Shown: positions 25,867 through 36,095, numbered from the stretch's first letter. The stretch: 64,000 nt of DNA from an uncultured Mucilaginibacter sp. (GCA_913775265.1 CAJYJH010000078.1:90342-154341), one strand, 5' to 3'. Notes: a model not told the origin generated them from the sequence alone. Numbers and translations: made by a program.

Positions 25867-26252
25867 GCGCTCAGTTCTTCCAGAATCTTTTGGGTGATGG
25901 GTTTATGAATAAACTGCGTAATATATTTGTTCTGACCGGAGCGTTTTACATCCACCGGGTCAAGCGACGAGGAAAGCATAAATATTTTGCTGGCACTTTT
26001 ATTTTGCTCCGGCAACTTATCATATTCCTGCAAAAACTCAAAACCATTCATCATCGGCATACGTAAATCCAGGAAAATAACATCCGGTTTAACCTGCCCG
26101 GTTCTGATGGCTTCTATAGCATCAAAAGCAGATTGCTGTACAACGATGTTTTCGGCGAAATTGCTGTTTTCTAATATACGTCTGGTGACAAAATTATCAA
26201 TGTAATTGTCATCAATCAGCAAACAGGTTTTATAGCCTTTAAACATGGTCAT
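25863..26252 (-). CDS. Single-domain response regulator
   Basis: A CheY-like receiver of about 129 residues with no output domain. The acidic pair DD is near residue 15 (LIDDNYID), the phospho-acceptor Asp is in VIFLDLRMP (about 59) and the conserved Lys in HKP (about 113). It probably acts by protein interaction after phosphotransfer. No histidine kinase is adjacent; a kinase pair lies 29 kb away. The stop overlaps the kinase start by four bases. Start is ATG 26250-26252, preferred to an upstream TTG. Confidence 0.9.
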   Translation of the reverse strand: MTMFKGYKTCLLIDDNYIDNFVTRRILENSNFAENIVVQQSAFDAIEAIRTGQVKPDVIFLDLRMPMMNGFEFLQEYDKLPEQNKSASKIFMLSSSLDPVDVKRSGQNKYITQFIHKPITQKILEELSA

Positions 26253-26296
26253 CAAATTTATGCTTTTGCCGCAATAAAAAAAATAAAGTATATGTT

Positions 26297-27631
26297 TTAC
26301 TGGATGTTAATACTGCCTATAATTTGTTTTAACGTAGTTTCGGCCACTTTAGCCTGATACTCGGCATTTAAAAAGATAGATTGTGCATTTAGGTAATTTC
26401 GTTGTGCCTCACGGATCTCGAGCGGTGTGATCGTTCCAAGCCGGTATTTTGCCAGCGAGATGTCCAGACTTTTACGGGCCAAATCTACGTTCGACTGGCC
26501 AAGCTTGATCAAATCTAAGCCTGATAAATAGCTGCTGTAAAGTGTATTTATCTGTGCCTCTATTTCTACACGGGTACGTGCCACATTTAGTTTTGAATTG
26601 TCAATCTGTAGCTTGGCGTTACGCTCGCGCCGCCACTGGTTAAATCCATCAAATATATTGATGGTAGCTGCCAAACCATAATTTAAGCCGTTGGAGTTTT
26701 GCACTCTGGCAAAGCCCGCCGGGTTGCGGCTGTTGTTCCAGATATAGCCGGTATTTACGGTAAGCTGTGGGTAACGTGTAGACCGTACCTGTTTTAGATT
26801 GATCTCGGAGATTCGCTGGTTTATTGCGGCCGATAGTATAGCCGGGTTTTGCGTTTGTGCCTGGTTAATCACATCGGCCAGGATCAATTTTTCATCTACA
26901 ATAATGGTATCAGATACGTTAAACTCTGTAGCCGGATCGCGCGACAAAACGCGATTAAGCTCTATTTTGCTGGCTTTAAAAGTTTGTAATTGACTAATCA
27001 GCGTAGAGGTATCAGTGTTTAAAGCTACCTCAGCATTATAAACATCCAACCGTGCTACACGGCCTACCTGGAAACGGTCGTTAGCGTAACGCAATTGTGT
27101 ACGCGATATAGCAATTACACCTTGCAGAGCCTCAATCTGTTTTTGTTGGTTAATCAGATCATAATAGGTGTTTAATACCGCTGCTACCGTTTGCTGTACA
27201 GTATCACGTAACCTCACCTGGCCTAACTTGTCGCGTTGCTTTAAGGCATCGTAAGTTGCAAACATGTTAAAGCCATCAAATATGGTCCAGTTTAGGGTTG
27301 CTCCATAATTATGGCCGGTATTGTTGGCGCCAATAATTCGGTTCACTGTATTGTCAGACCGGGTTTGAGTAGTGTTTAAAATACTGTTGGCAATAGTATA
27401 AGTGCCACTTATGGTAGGCAGTATACCTGCGTTACCAAGCGTAACATTATTGCCAGCTATTTTGGATGTATTGCGCGATAATTGAATGTTGTAATTATTT
27501 TGTAATGCAATTTCCATTGCATCCTTAAGGGTTAATACCGGGGCGCCGGGTACCTTGCCGGGTTGTGCCTTAATAGTAGTAATGGTTGCAAAGCATACTA
27601 TGGCAAGGCATAAAAGTTTTCTTAAACTCAT
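26297..27631 (-). CDS. TolC-family outer-membrane efflux channel (RND operon)
   Basis: A 444-residue outer-membrane factor with a signal peptide ending IKAQ and a mature start near LTLKDAMEIALQNN. Two OEP repeats are present (QKQIEALQGVIAISRTQL; LDLIKLGQSNVDLARKSL), and the LGTITPLEIREAQRNYLNAQ tail is typical. The ATG at 27629-27631 lies 7 bases after the RND stop. With the RND pump and MFP adaptor upstream it forms a tripartite exporter. Last gene of the operon; no clear terminator is seen after it. Confidence 0.92.
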   Translation of the reverse strand: MSLRKLLCLAIVCFATITTIKAQPGKVPGAPVLTLKDAMEIALQNNYNIQLSRNTSKIAGNNVTLGNAGILPTISGTYTIANSILNTTQTRSDNTVNRIIGANNTGHNYGATLNWTIFDGFNMFATYDALKQRDKLGQVRLRDTVQQTVAAVLNTYYDLINQQKQIEALQGVIAISRTQLRYANDRFQVGRVARLDVYNAEVALNTDTSTLISQLQTFKASKIELNRVLSRDPATEFNVSDTIIVDEKLILADVINQAQTQNPAILSAAINQRISEINLKQVRSTRYPQLTVNTGYIWNNSRNPAGFARVQNSNGLNYGLAATINIFDGFNQWRRERNAKLQIDNSKLNVARTRVEIEAQINTLYSSYLSGLDLIKLGQSNVDLARKSLDISLAKYRLGTITPLEIREAQRNYLNAQSIFLNAEYQAKVAETTLKQIIGSINIQ

Positions 27632-27638
27632 GGTATAC

Positions 27639-30600
27639 TTACAGGTTTTCAATTAATAGTGGCTCTTTTTTAGGGGCTTCTTCCGGAGGTTCCTGGTCAG
27701 GGTCGCGGCGTGTTTTGGCAGCCAGTAACACGTACATCATAGGTATTACATACAGCGTAAGTATTAGTGAAAACATCATACCGCCCATAATAACTATACC
27801 TAAGGATACACGGCTTTTGGCACCCGCGCCTAATGCAAAGGCAATAGGTACAGCACCTAAAACTACGGCCAAACTGGTCATCAATATAGGGCGCAGGCGG
27901 GCTGTAGCTGCTTCAATTACCGCTTCGTATTTTGCCAAGCCATGCTCCATGCGCTGGTTAGCAAATTCTACAATCAAAATACCGTTTTTAGTTACCAGAC
28001 CTACTAAAGTAATCATGCCAATTTCGCTGAAAATGTTGAGCGTTTGATCAAACAACCATAACGATACAAAGGCACCGGCAATAGCCAGAGGTACGGTAAG
28101 CATTACAATGACCGGGTCCATAAAGCTTTCAAACTGTGCGGCTAACACTAAGTAAATAAGTAATAGAGCAAAGCCAAATGCAAAGAGGATGTTCGACGAA
28201 CTTTCGGCATAATCTCGCGACGGTCCGCTTAAGGCGGTACTGAATGAAGGATCGAGCATCTGGTTGGCGATGCGCTGCATTTCGGCAATACCATCGCCAA
28301 TGGTATAACCCGGCGAAAGACCTGCCTGTACAGTGGCCGACTTAAAACGATTGAAGTGATAGATAGCCGGCGGCGATGCACTCTCTTCAACTTTTACTAC
28401 GTTGTCCAGCTGTACTAAAGTGCCTTTGGTACTGCGTACATAAACTGATTTCAGGTCGAGCGGCTGGTCGCGGTTGGCGCGGTCAACCTGGGCTATTACC
28501 TGATATTGCTTGCCGCTCATTAAAAAGTAATCTAAACGACCACCGCTATAATACAGCTGCAGCGTTTGCGAAATAGACTCTACCGACACACCCAGGTCGC
28601 GTGCCCGGTCGCGGTCGGTGGTGATACGCAGCTCAGGTTTAGTAAATTTCAGGTTGACGTCCGACGTAGAGAAAACCGGGCTTTTACTTACTTCATTAAA
28701 AAAAGTAGGCAATACCTTACGTATCTTTTCAAAGTCCTGATTTTGTATTACAAACTGTACTGGCAGCGAGGTACGTGCACCGCTACCGCCGCCGCTTATG
28801 GTTTGTTCTTGTATTACCAAAGCGCGGGCGTCAGGCATGCGTTTAAGCTTGGCGTTCAGCCAGTCGGCAATCTGTGCTTGTGTTCGCGTTCTTTTATCCG
28901 GATCGACCAAGCCAATACGGCCAAAGCCGGAGTTAGCCGAGCTATTACCCCCGAAGCCCGGAGAAACAATTTCTAAGTTGATTTTGGCTTCCGGAATAGA
29001 GTCTTCTACCAATTGCGAAACCTTGTCCATGTATTTGGTCATGAACTCGTAAGTGGCACCTTCAGATCCGGTAACGCTATAACGCAATAAGCTACGGTCG
29101 TCAAGCGGAGCTAATTCGGCCGGAATGGCTTTGATCAGCACACCGATTAGTCCGATAGAAACTACCAGTATAGCGATAGATATCCATTTGAAACGCATAA
29201 ATGAAACCAGCGTTTGGGTGTACGCGTTATTCATGCGAACAAAAAATGGCTCGGTTTTTTCGTAAAACGCCGACCTTTTATGGTTTTTGCGAACCAGTTT
29301 TACATTAAGCATCGGTGTTAACGACAGTGATACGAAGGCTGAAATCAATACCGCACCCGCTACCACCACCGCAAACTCCCTGAACAATCGGCCCGTAAAG
29401 CCCTGCAAAAACACAATGGGTAAAAATACAGCGGCCAGCGTAACCGAAGTAGATATTACCGCAAAAAATATTTCGGCAGAGCCTTCAAATGCAGCCTGCC
29501 GTATCGGCATACCCTCTTCCACCTTTTTATATATATTTTCGGTGACCACTATACCGTCATCCACTACTAAACCTGTAGCCAGTACAATGCCCAGTAAGGT
29601 CAGGATGTTGATAGAGAACCCGAAAATGTACATGATAAAGAAAGCGCCTATCAGTGATACCGGAATATCTATCAATGGCCGGAAAGCAATCAACCAGTCG
29701 CGGAAAAAGAGGTAAATGATGATAACCACCAGCACAAATGAAATAACCAGCGTTTCTTCCACCTCCTCAATAGATTGGTTAATGAAACGGGTATTATCCA
29801 ATGCTACCTGCAATTTGATGTCCGGAGGAAGATCTTTTTTAATTTGGTCAAGCCGTTTATAAAAGTCTTTGGCTATCTGCACATAGTTGGCACCCGGTTG
29901 CGGCACTACGGCCAAGCCCACCTGCAGAACGCCCGATTCTTTAAACGCTGTTTCTTCGTTAGCTGAGCCCAAAACGGCATAACCCACATCACGAAACCGG
30001 ATAACCCGGTTACTGTCCGAACGGATAATCAGGTTGTTGAAGTCCTGTTCGGTTACCAGTTTACCTAATGCTCTTACGGTTACTTCAGTATTATTGCCGG
30101 CAATTTTACCAGCTGGTAATTCTACGTTTTCCTGGGCCAATGCGGCGCTGATATCAGAAGCAGTAAGGCTCAGGGAAGAAAGCTTCATCGGGTCAATCCA
30201 TAAGCGCATGGCGTATTGCCTTTGCCCTTGTAGGTTTATCGCACTTACGCCCGGGATAGTTTGCAAACCTTCCTGTAAAACGTTTTCGGCGTAGTCATTA
30301 ATCTGGGTGATGTTGCGGGTGTTACTGCTTACGGTAAGTGTGATGATATTGTCTGCATTCGCATCGGCTTTACTGACTACCGGCGGCGCATTGATATCCT
30401 GGGGTAACTGGCGCTGTGCCTGCGAAACTTTGTCGCGAACGTCGTTAGCCGCAGTCTCTAAGTCGGCATCCAAATCAAATTCGACTGTGATATTGCTGGA
30501 GCCTACCGAACTGGTTGACGAGATATTACGAATACCCTGAACTCCATTAATGGCTTTTTCGAGCGGCTCGGTAATCTGCGACTCGATTACGTCGGCATTG

Positions 30601-30761
30601 GCACCCGAGTAGCTGGTACTAACGCTGATGATAGGTGGATCCACCGACGGAAAATCGCGGATACCTAAAAATTTATAGCCAATAACCCCGAACACCACAA
30701 TAACGACCGACATTACCGTGGCCAGTACCGGCCTTTTTATACTAACTGAGGATAAACTCAT
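27639..30761 (-). CDS. RND-family (HAE1) efflux pump
   Basis: A 1040-residue inner-membrane transporter. MSLSSVSIKRPVLATVMSVVIVVFG is the first helix, and two large periplasmic domains alternate with 12 membrane helices. The proton-relay Asp pair is in TM4 (LATGLVVDDGIVVTEN). Length and N-terminal pattern fit AcrB/MexF-type HAE1 pumps. The MFP adaptor gene lies 51 bases upstream and the TolC gene overlaps within 8 bases, so it is one operon. Substrate cannot be read from the sequence. Confidence 0.96.
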   Translation of the reverse strand: MSLSSVSIKRPVLATVMSVVIVVFGVIGYKFLGIRDFPSVDPPIISVSTSYSGANADVIESQITEPLEKAINGVQGIRNISSTSSVGSSNITVEFDLDADLETAANDVRDKVSQAQRQLPQDINAPPVVSKADANADNIITLTVSSNTRNITQINDYAENVLQEGLQTIPGVSAINLQGQRQYAMRLWIDPMKLSSLSLTASDISAALAQENVELPAGKIAGNNTEVTVRALGKLVTEQDFNNLIIRSDSNRVIRFRDVGYAVLGSANEETAFKESGVLQVGLAVVPQPGANYVQIAKDFYKRLDQIKKDLPPDIKLQVALDNTRFINQSIEEVEETLVISFVLVVIIIYLFFRDWLIAFRPLIDIPVSLIGAFFIMYIFGFSINILTLLGIVLATGLVVDDGIVVTENIYKKVEEGMPIRQAAFEGSAEIFFAVISTSVTLAAVFLPIVFLQGFTGRLFREFAVVVAGAVLISAFVSLSLTPMLNVKLVRKNHKRSAFYEKTEPFFVRMNNAYTQTLVSFMRFKWISIAILVVSIGLIGVLIKAIPAELAPLDDRSLLRYSVTGSEGATYEFMTKYMDKVSQLVEDSIPEAKINLEIVSPGFGGNSSANSGFGRIGLVDPDKRTRTQAQIADWLNAKLKRMPDARALVIQEQTISGGGSGARTSLPVQFVIQNQDFEKIRKVLPTFFNEVSKSPVFSTSDVNLKFTKPELRITTDRDRARDLGVSVESISQTLQLYYSGGRLDYFLMSGKQYQVIAQVDRANRDQPLDLKSVYVRSTKGTLVQLDNVVKVEESASPPAIYHFNRFKSATVQAGLSPGYTIGDGIAEMQRIANQMLDPSFSTALSGPSRDYAESSSNILFAFGFALLLIYLVLAAQFESFMDPVIVMLTVPLAIAGAFVSLWLFDQTLNIFSEIGMITLVGLVTKNGILIVEFANQRMEHGLAKYEAVIEAATARLRPILMTSLAVVLGAVPIAFALGAGAKSRVSLGIVIMGGMMFSLILTLYVIPMMYVLLAAKTRRDPDQEPPEEAPKKEPLLIENL

Positions 30762-30812
30762 GCTAAATAGCTTATGTGAACAGGTGCTAATAAAACACCC
30801 GAATGGCTTTAC

Positions 30813-31904
30813 TTAATGAACTACTTTGGTAATTTTTAAAGGTACTTTAGGTCGCATCTGTATAATGCCCGAAATGATTAAGCTATCTCCGGGTTTTAAA
30901 CCGTCGGTAATTTCGATAGCCACATCAGTGCGGGTATCTGTTTTAACCGGTACGGCAACGGCAGTGTCATTACGTGCAATAAAAACTTTGCTCGATTTTA
31001 AGTCGGGCACCACGCATTGTGTAGGCACCAGGATGGTACGTGGTGTTTGTTCAAGTATCAGATTAATTTTTGCAAAACCACCGGCACTGATTTCATTATT
31101 TGGATTGGCTGCCCTTGCGCGTACAGTCAACGTTCGAGATACCGGATCAATAGCCGGATCGATAACATAAACTGTTGCCGAAAATGTTTTGCGCGAGCTG
31201 GCAATAGTAAAGTTTACCTTGCTACCTACCTTTATTAACGGACGATATTTCTCCGGCACCGAAAAGGTAACTTTCATGGGGTCTGTATTTACCAGCGTAG
31301 CAATCGGTGTAGTTGGCGATAAATAGCCTCCCGGGCTTACACTGCGCAAACCAATGGTGCCGCTAAACGGTGCCCGGATTACCGTACGTGCAATCTGCGC
31401 CTTTACTAAATCGGCCTGAGCTTTTAACGAATTATAGCTGGATAGGGAGGTGTCGTATTCCTGGCGGCTTACAGCTTCTTTTTCTAACAAAATGCGGTTA
31501 CGGTATTCATTCTCTTTTGCTAAGGTGAGTTGATACTGCGTTTGTTTAAGCGAGGCCTGTAAATCCTGGTCATACACTTTCACCAAAACCTGGCCTTTGG
31601 TAACATGGCTGCCTTCGCTAAAGTAAATATTGGTAATGTTGCCTGCAGTCTGGCTCACGAGGTTTACCCGCTCATTGGGGTCAACCGTGCCGGTGAGTTC
31701 AATATCGTTATTCATCACCGTATCCTTAACAATCTGCACAGTGACAGGAATAGGGCCGCCTTTTTTCTTGCCGTCTTTACCACCGCCGGCACCTCCGCCG
31801 CTTTGTGCCTGGCCGTTTTTATCCTTACTACCATGAAGTTTATTGTAAATCAGGTATCCCACAATTAATGCTATGGCAATGTAAACGATGTATCTAATCT
31901 TCAT
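30813..31904 (-). CDS. RND efflux periplasmic adaptor subunit
   Basis: A 363-residue membrane-fusion protein. An N-terminal helix (IVYIAIALIVGYLIY) anchors it, followed by a Gly/Lys-rich linker (about 30-50). The lipoyl half (VDPNERVNLVSQTAGNI), a hairpin of coiled helices, and the barrel segment (TLTVRARAANPNNEISAGG) follow in order. It connects the RND pump to the TolC partner and is the first gene of the three-gene operon. No regulator gene is adjacent. Confidence 0.94.
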   Translation of the reverse strand: MKIRYIVYIAIALIVGYLIYNKLHGSKDKNGQAQSGGGAGGGKDGKKKGGPIPVTVQIVKDTVMNNDIELTGTVDPNERVNLVSQTAGNITNIYFSEGSHVTKGQVLVKVYDQDLQASLKQTQYQLTLAKENEYRNRILLEKEAVSRQEYDTSLSSYNSLKAQADLVKAQIARTVIRAPFSGTIGLRSVSPGGYLSPTTPIATLVNTDPMKVTFSVPEKYRPLIKVGSKVNFTIASSRKTFSATVYVIDPAIDPVSRTLTVRARAANPNNEISAGGFAKINLILEQTPRTILVPTQCVVPDLKSSKVFIARNDTAVAVPVKTDTRTDVAIEITDGLKPGDSLIISGIIQMRPKVPLKITKVVH

Positions 31905-32169
31905 GGATGGTTTTGACCTCGGTAATTGGTGTTAAATTTAAAGTTTTGCAGCCAGTTTATTCAATCGATATCCGGCAGCTTTGTTTGGCTTATTTTGATG
32001 CTGGCCATATTAAGGTTGGTTTAAATAACCATACCTGTATATAGCTGTTGTACTAACCTGCAAAATAAGGTCTTATTGCAGTGCCATTAAGTATGTATCA
32101 ACCATTTTACAACGTACGTAATCACTTACACAGCGGCTTTAAGCGGCAAGAAATGTTTAAATTGCCGGC

Positions 32170-33966
32170 ATGAAAAAATGGGGTTTTAACGTTGTTGTAT
32201 TTTTTTGTTTTTTTCTGATGAGTTTATCTGTAGAGGCAGCCGGGGCGCTGCAAATTTCTTACACGGTTAGTTTTCCGGAAGCACAGGCGCACTATGCCGA
32301 TATCGAGATGGATATTAAAGGCTTATCGCAAAACAAGCTTAATTTGCATTTGCCGGTATGGACGCCGGGTTCTTACCTGGTGCGCGAATTTTCTAAAAAC
32401 GTAGAATCTTTTAGCGCTGCAAGCGGTGCCAAGGCCGTAGCTTTTACCAAAACCCGTAAAAACGTTTGGCAAATTAACACGCAGGGCCTAAGCTCGGTTA
32501 AGGTAAAATACCGTTTTTACTCTTTTGAAATTTCGGTACGTACGGCATTTATTGATGTGACCCATGCTTTTTTGGCAACCTCTAATATGTTTTTTTACCC
32601 CGAGGGCGGATTAAATCTACCATCGACCATTCATATCAATCCTTATAAAAACTGGGATAAAGTATCAACCAGTTTGGATATGGTAGGCAATGATCCGTTT
32701 ACGGTAAAGGCGCCTAATTACGATATTCTTTATGATTCGCCTATCGAAGTAGGTAACCAGGATGTGTTTGGCTTTAAAGCTGCTGGTGTAAACTACGAAG
32801 TGGCTATGTATGGCGGTGGCAATTATGACAAGGAGCGCCTCAAAAAAGACATGGCCAAAATTATTGAGGTAGAAACGGCCATTTTTGGTGAAAACCCTAA
32901 CAAGCGTTACGTATTCATCGTGCACAACTACTCCAAAGGTGGTGGAGGTTTAGAGCATTTGAGCTCAACTGTTTTAGGTGCTGCGCGTGATGGTTATGCT
33001 AAAGAATCGAGTTACGAAGGATTTTTAGGTTTGGTAGCACACGAGCATTTTCACTTATGGAATGTTAAACGCTTACGCCCGATAGCTTTAGGTCCGTTTG
33101 ATTACGAAAACGAAAACTATACCACCAACTTATGGATTGCCGAAGGTTTTACAGCTTATTATGATAACCTGGCAGTAAGACGTACACAGCTATTCCCGGT
33201 TGACCATTACTTAGGCGCTTTAGCTGCCGATTTTAACACCATCGATAACACGCCGGGTACCAAACTACAGCCTTTAGCCATGGCCAGCTTTGATGCCTGG
33301 ATCAAGAGCTATCGCCCGGATGAAAATACGGTAAACACCAGTATTTCTTATTATAACAAAGGTGCGGTAATTGCTATGCTGCTGGACCTGGAAATTATTA
33401 ACGATACGCAAGGCAAGCAATCGCTGGATGATGTGATGCGTTACATGTATAACGAGTACTACAAAAACAAAAAGCGTGGTTACACTGATGCCGAGTTTAA
33501 ACAAGCGGTAGAAAAATTTGCCGGTAAAAATATGGACGAGTTTTACCGCAAATACATTAATGGGGTTGATAACATTGACTACGATAAATATTTAGGCTAC
33601 GCCGGTTACAAAGCAGTAGATGAATATGCTGGTTTAGAAGGCCCTGATTTAGGTATCAGGATGGTTTTGGTTAATGGCAAGCTGCGCATCAGCGGTGTTT
33701 TGCGTGGTACATCAGCTTGGGTTGATGGCCTGAACGTGAATGACGAACTGGCATCTATTGACGGTGTACCGGCTACTGATCCGAAAACGCTGATGTTAAA
33801 CAAGCGTGTTGGCGAAAAAATTTCGGTAGTGGTAATGCGCGACGGGCAGATGCTGACCATCCCGGTTACCTTACTTCAAAACAAACAAGTGAAGTATCAT
33901 ATTGAAAGTATGTCATCACTTTCGCCACAGCAGGAAGTTGTTCGAAAAAAATGGCTTAAATTATAA
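32170..33966 (+). CDS. M61 family glycyl aminopeptidase with PDZ domain
   Basis: A 598-residue secreted metallopeptidase. The signal peptide ends VEAA. The zinc site is HEHFH (about residue 291-295, LVAHEHFHLWNVKRLRP) with the distal Glu in WIAEGFTAYY (about 325). A PDZ domain occupies about 495-575 (GPDLGIRMVLVNGKLRISGVL). M61 enzymes remove N-terminal Gly or Ala; family knowledge, not shown here. It is divergent from the RND operon. A 49-residue membrane protein gene follows. Confidence 0.93.
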   Translation: MKKWGFNVVVFFCFFLMSLSVEAAGALQISYTVSFPEAQAHYADIEMDIKGLSQNKLNLHLPVWTPGSYLVREFSKNVESFSAASGAKAVAFTKTRKNVWQINTQGLSSVKVKYRFYSFEISVRTAFIDVTHAFLATSNMFFYPEGGLNLPSTIHINPYKNWDKVSTSLDMVGNDPFTVKAPNYDILYDSPIEVGNQDVFGFKAAGVNYEVAMYGGGNYDKERLKKDMAKIIEVETAIFGENPNKRYVFIVHNYSKGGGGLEHLSSTVLGAARDGYAKESSYEGFLGLVAHEHFHLWNVKRLRPIALGPFDYENENYTTNLWIAEGFTAYYDNLAVRRTQLFPVDHYLGALAADFNTIDNTPGTKLQPLAMASFDAWIKSYRPDENTVNTSISYYNKGAVIAMLLDLEIINDTQGKQSLDDVMRYMYNEYYKNKKRGYTDAEFKQAVEKFAGKNMDEFYRKYINGVDNIDYDKYLGYAGYKAVDEYAGLEGPDLGIRMVLVNGKLRISGVLRGTSAWVDGLNVNDELASIDGVPATDPKTLMLNKRVGEKISVVVMRDGQMLTIPVTLLQNKQVKYHIESMSSLSPQQEVVRKKWLKL

Positions 33967-34033
33967 TTTCAAAACAGGCAACTTTCAATAAACTTGTTGC
34001 GTATACCGTTTATACACAACAACAAAGAGCGTT

Positions 34034-34183
34034 ATGATGACAGTATTGTTTTTTTATATAGTAGCTTTTATGCTGATCTTTTCGGCAGTAATGTTATATA
34101 ACAATTACAAGCTCCGTAAAAAGGAGATGGTGCCTGTCAGAGTAATTGCCCGTAAAGCGTCGCAACGTAGTTTACTGCGTTAA
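34034..34183 (+). CDS. Small membrane protein (49 residues)
   Basis: An ATG at 34034 opens 49 codons ending in TAA at 34181-34183. The product has one hydrophobic helix (TVLFFYIVAFMLIFSAVML) then a basic, soluble tail (NNYKLRKKEMVPVRV...ARKASQRSLLR). The positive-inside rule predicts the C-terminus in the cytoplasm. It is 67 bases downstream of the M61 gene and is followed by a terminator at 34230-34263, which supports a real gene. It could be co-transcribed with the peptidase. Function unknown. Confidence 0.65.
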   Translation: MMTVLFFYIVAFMLIFSAVMLYNNYKLRKKEMVPVRVIARKASQRSLLR

Positions 34184-34229
34184 TAGCTTTGATTGAAAGA
34201 GAAAAGTTTTAGGTTAAGATTGAATAAGT

Positions 34230-34263
34230 AGGCCTGGCATCGCAATGATGTCAGGCCTTTTTT
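34230..34263 (+). terminator. Terminator after the small membrane protein
   Basis: AGGCCTGGCAT/ATGTCAGGCCT stem with one mismatch, followed by TTTTTT. Confidence 0.75.
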
Positions 34264-34379
34264 GTGTGATTGATGATTGGTTTGATTTTGAAAAGGATGC
34301 TTCTAAAAAGATTTGAGCAACCAAGTTAAAGCTTCAAAATCTGATTATAAGATACCTTAACAATAAGAATTGCTATAAG

Positions 34380-34420
34380 ACACAAAGCCCGGAACTAATT
34401 AGCTCCGAGCTTTGTGTTTT
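34380..34420 (-). terminator. Terminator after the HtrA-like gene
   Basis: ACACAAAGC (34380-34388) pairs with GCTTTGTGT (34409-34417), with a second inner stem. It lies 26 bases after the stop of the leftward protease gene. Confidence 0.65.
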
Positions 34421-34445
34421 AATCTATTTATTCGGCTTCAGATGC

Positions 34446-36014
34446 TTATCTAACATCAAAGCTGTTGCGGAAACGCATACCATCTGAAGTGTAGCCTTCA
34501 ATGGTCATCTGTCCGTTTTTAAGATTGGTAATGGCCTTATCAATATCACCAGTGTTGTTGATAGGCTGCTGGTTAATGCTGGTGATGATAGTACCTTCAG
34601 GAATATCATAATTCTCGAAGAAACCACCACGACGAACCTGAGTTACCACCACACCAGAGTTTAAACGGAACTTAGACTTCTGAGCCGGAGTTAACGGCTG
34701 GAAGCTTGCACCCAATTTGTTGTAAAGCTCTTCGGCCGATTTGGAAACGGCAGCTGTACGGTTAGTGGCTGCAACATCACCTTTCAGGGTTACAGTAACG
34801 TTTTTCTCACTGCCTGCACGTAATACAGTTAAGCGTACTTTATCACCAGGCTGTAAACGGCCAACACGCTCTTGTAAATCTGACGACTCATAAACAGGGT
34901 TGCCTTCTACTTTAGTAATCACATCACCTTTTTGTATACCTGCTGCTTCAGCGCCGCCACCAGCTACCAGTTCGCTTACATACAAACCGTTAGTGGTGTT
35001 AATTTTAAGCTCTTGGGCAACATCTGGGTTAAGCTCAGTAAAGCTTACACCAATATAACCACGTTTAACCGAACCAAATTTTTCAAGGTCGTTCAATACT
35101 TTTTTAGCCAGGTTAACCGGTACGGCAAATCCATAACCTTCGTATGATCCAGTGTGTGATGCTATAGCCGAGTTGATACCAATCAGCTCACCTTTAGTGT
35201 TTACCAAGGCACCACCGCTGTTACCAGGGTTAATGGCAGCATCAGTTTGGATGAACGACTCGATAGCTTTGTTTAAACGAGGCTGTTGTGGTTGCTGCTG
35301 ATAACGGCTGCGGCCAAAAGGATTGCTATCCTGGTCTTCGTCGTTATCGCGGCCCAAAATACCTATGTTACGGCCTTTTGCGCTTACAATACCTGCAGTT
35401 ACGGTAGAGTTAAGGTTAAAAGGGTTACCTACGGCTAATACCCATTCGCCTACGCGCACATCATCAGAGTTGCCTAATTTTACAATAGGCAAATTGGTGG
35501 CGCTTACTTTAATTAAAGCCAGGTCGGTATTAGGGTCGGTACCAATAACTTTAGCTTGCAGTGTGCGGTGGTCGTTAGTGGTCACTTCTACTTTGCTGGC
35601 GTTAGCCACTACGTGGTTGTTGGTTACAATGTACCCATCAGGCGAAATAATTACACCCGAACCAGATGCTTTTTGCGGGGTGCTGCGTTGCGGCTGCATA
35701 CGCTGACCGAACATATCACCAAACATTTCCTCTAACGGATCGCGGCCACTGCTACGGCCTGACGACTGGTTAGCATACGTGGTACGGATATACACTACCG
35801 CCGGGGTAACCGCTGCTGCTGCCTGCGTAAAATCTAACTCGCCTGCCGACGACATAATGTGGTTACTTGAAACCGGGTTATTTGTAAAATAAACTTTCTG
35901 GCGCTCCTCAAAGGTCATTCCTTCCAGTGGATCTTTCTCAAATACCTTATAGGTACCGAGCGCCATTGCACCGCCTACAAAAGCGGTCAATAAGGTTAAA
36001 CCAATTTTTCTCAT
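34446..36014 (-). CDS. Do/DegQ-family serine protease (HtrA-like)
   Basis: A 522-residue periplasmic protease with an N-terminal signal or anchor (MRKIGLTLLTAFVGGAMALG). The catalytic triad is His (TNNHVV, about 132), Asp (NTDLALIK, about 163) and Ser in GNSGGAL (about 264). Two PDZ domains follow: one from GYIGVSFTE, the other near the C-terminus (VVVTQVRRGGFFENYDIPEG). It degrades misfolded envelope proteins or acts as a chaperone. A consensus promoter lies about 50 bases upstream. Confidence 0.95.
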   Translation of the reverse strand: MRKIGLTLLTAFVGGAMALGTYKVFEKDPLEGMTFEERQKVYFTNNPVSSNHIMSSAGELDFTQAAAAVTPAVVYIRTTYANQSSGRSSGRDPLEEMFGDMFGQRMQPQRSTPQKASGSGVIISPDGYIVTNNHVVANASKVEVTTNDHRTLQAKVIGTDPNTDLALIKVSATNLPIVKLGNSDDVRVGEWVLAVGNPFNLNSTVTAGIVSAKGRNIGILGRDNDEDQDSNPFGRSRYQQQPQQPRLNKAIESFIQTDAAINPGNSGGALVNTKGELIGINSAIASHTGSYEGYGFAVPVNLAKKVLNDLEKFGSVKRGYIGVSFTELNPDVAQELKINTTNGLYVSELVAGGGAEAAGIQKGDVITKVEGNPVYESSDLQERVGRLQPGDKVRLTVLRAGSEKNVTVTLKGDVAATNRTAAVSKSAEELYNKLGASFQPLTPAQKSKFRLNSGVVVTQVRRGGFFENYDIPEGTIITSINQQPINNTGDIDKAITNLKNGQMTIEGYTSDGMRFRNSFDVR

Positions 36015-36063
36015 ATTATCTTTCTTTTCTTTGCTGTTATTTATCAGGTTATAATCAACCTTT

Positions 36064-36095
36064 CAAATTTAATACCATTAAGACGATAGGAACAA
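36064..36095 (-). promoter_or_regulatory. Promoter of the HtrA-like gene
   Basis: On the minus strand TAAATTTG (36071-36064) matches TAnnTTTG, and a TTG about 21 bases upstream can act as the -33 element. It lies about 50 bases before the start codon at 36014. Confidence 0.55.
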
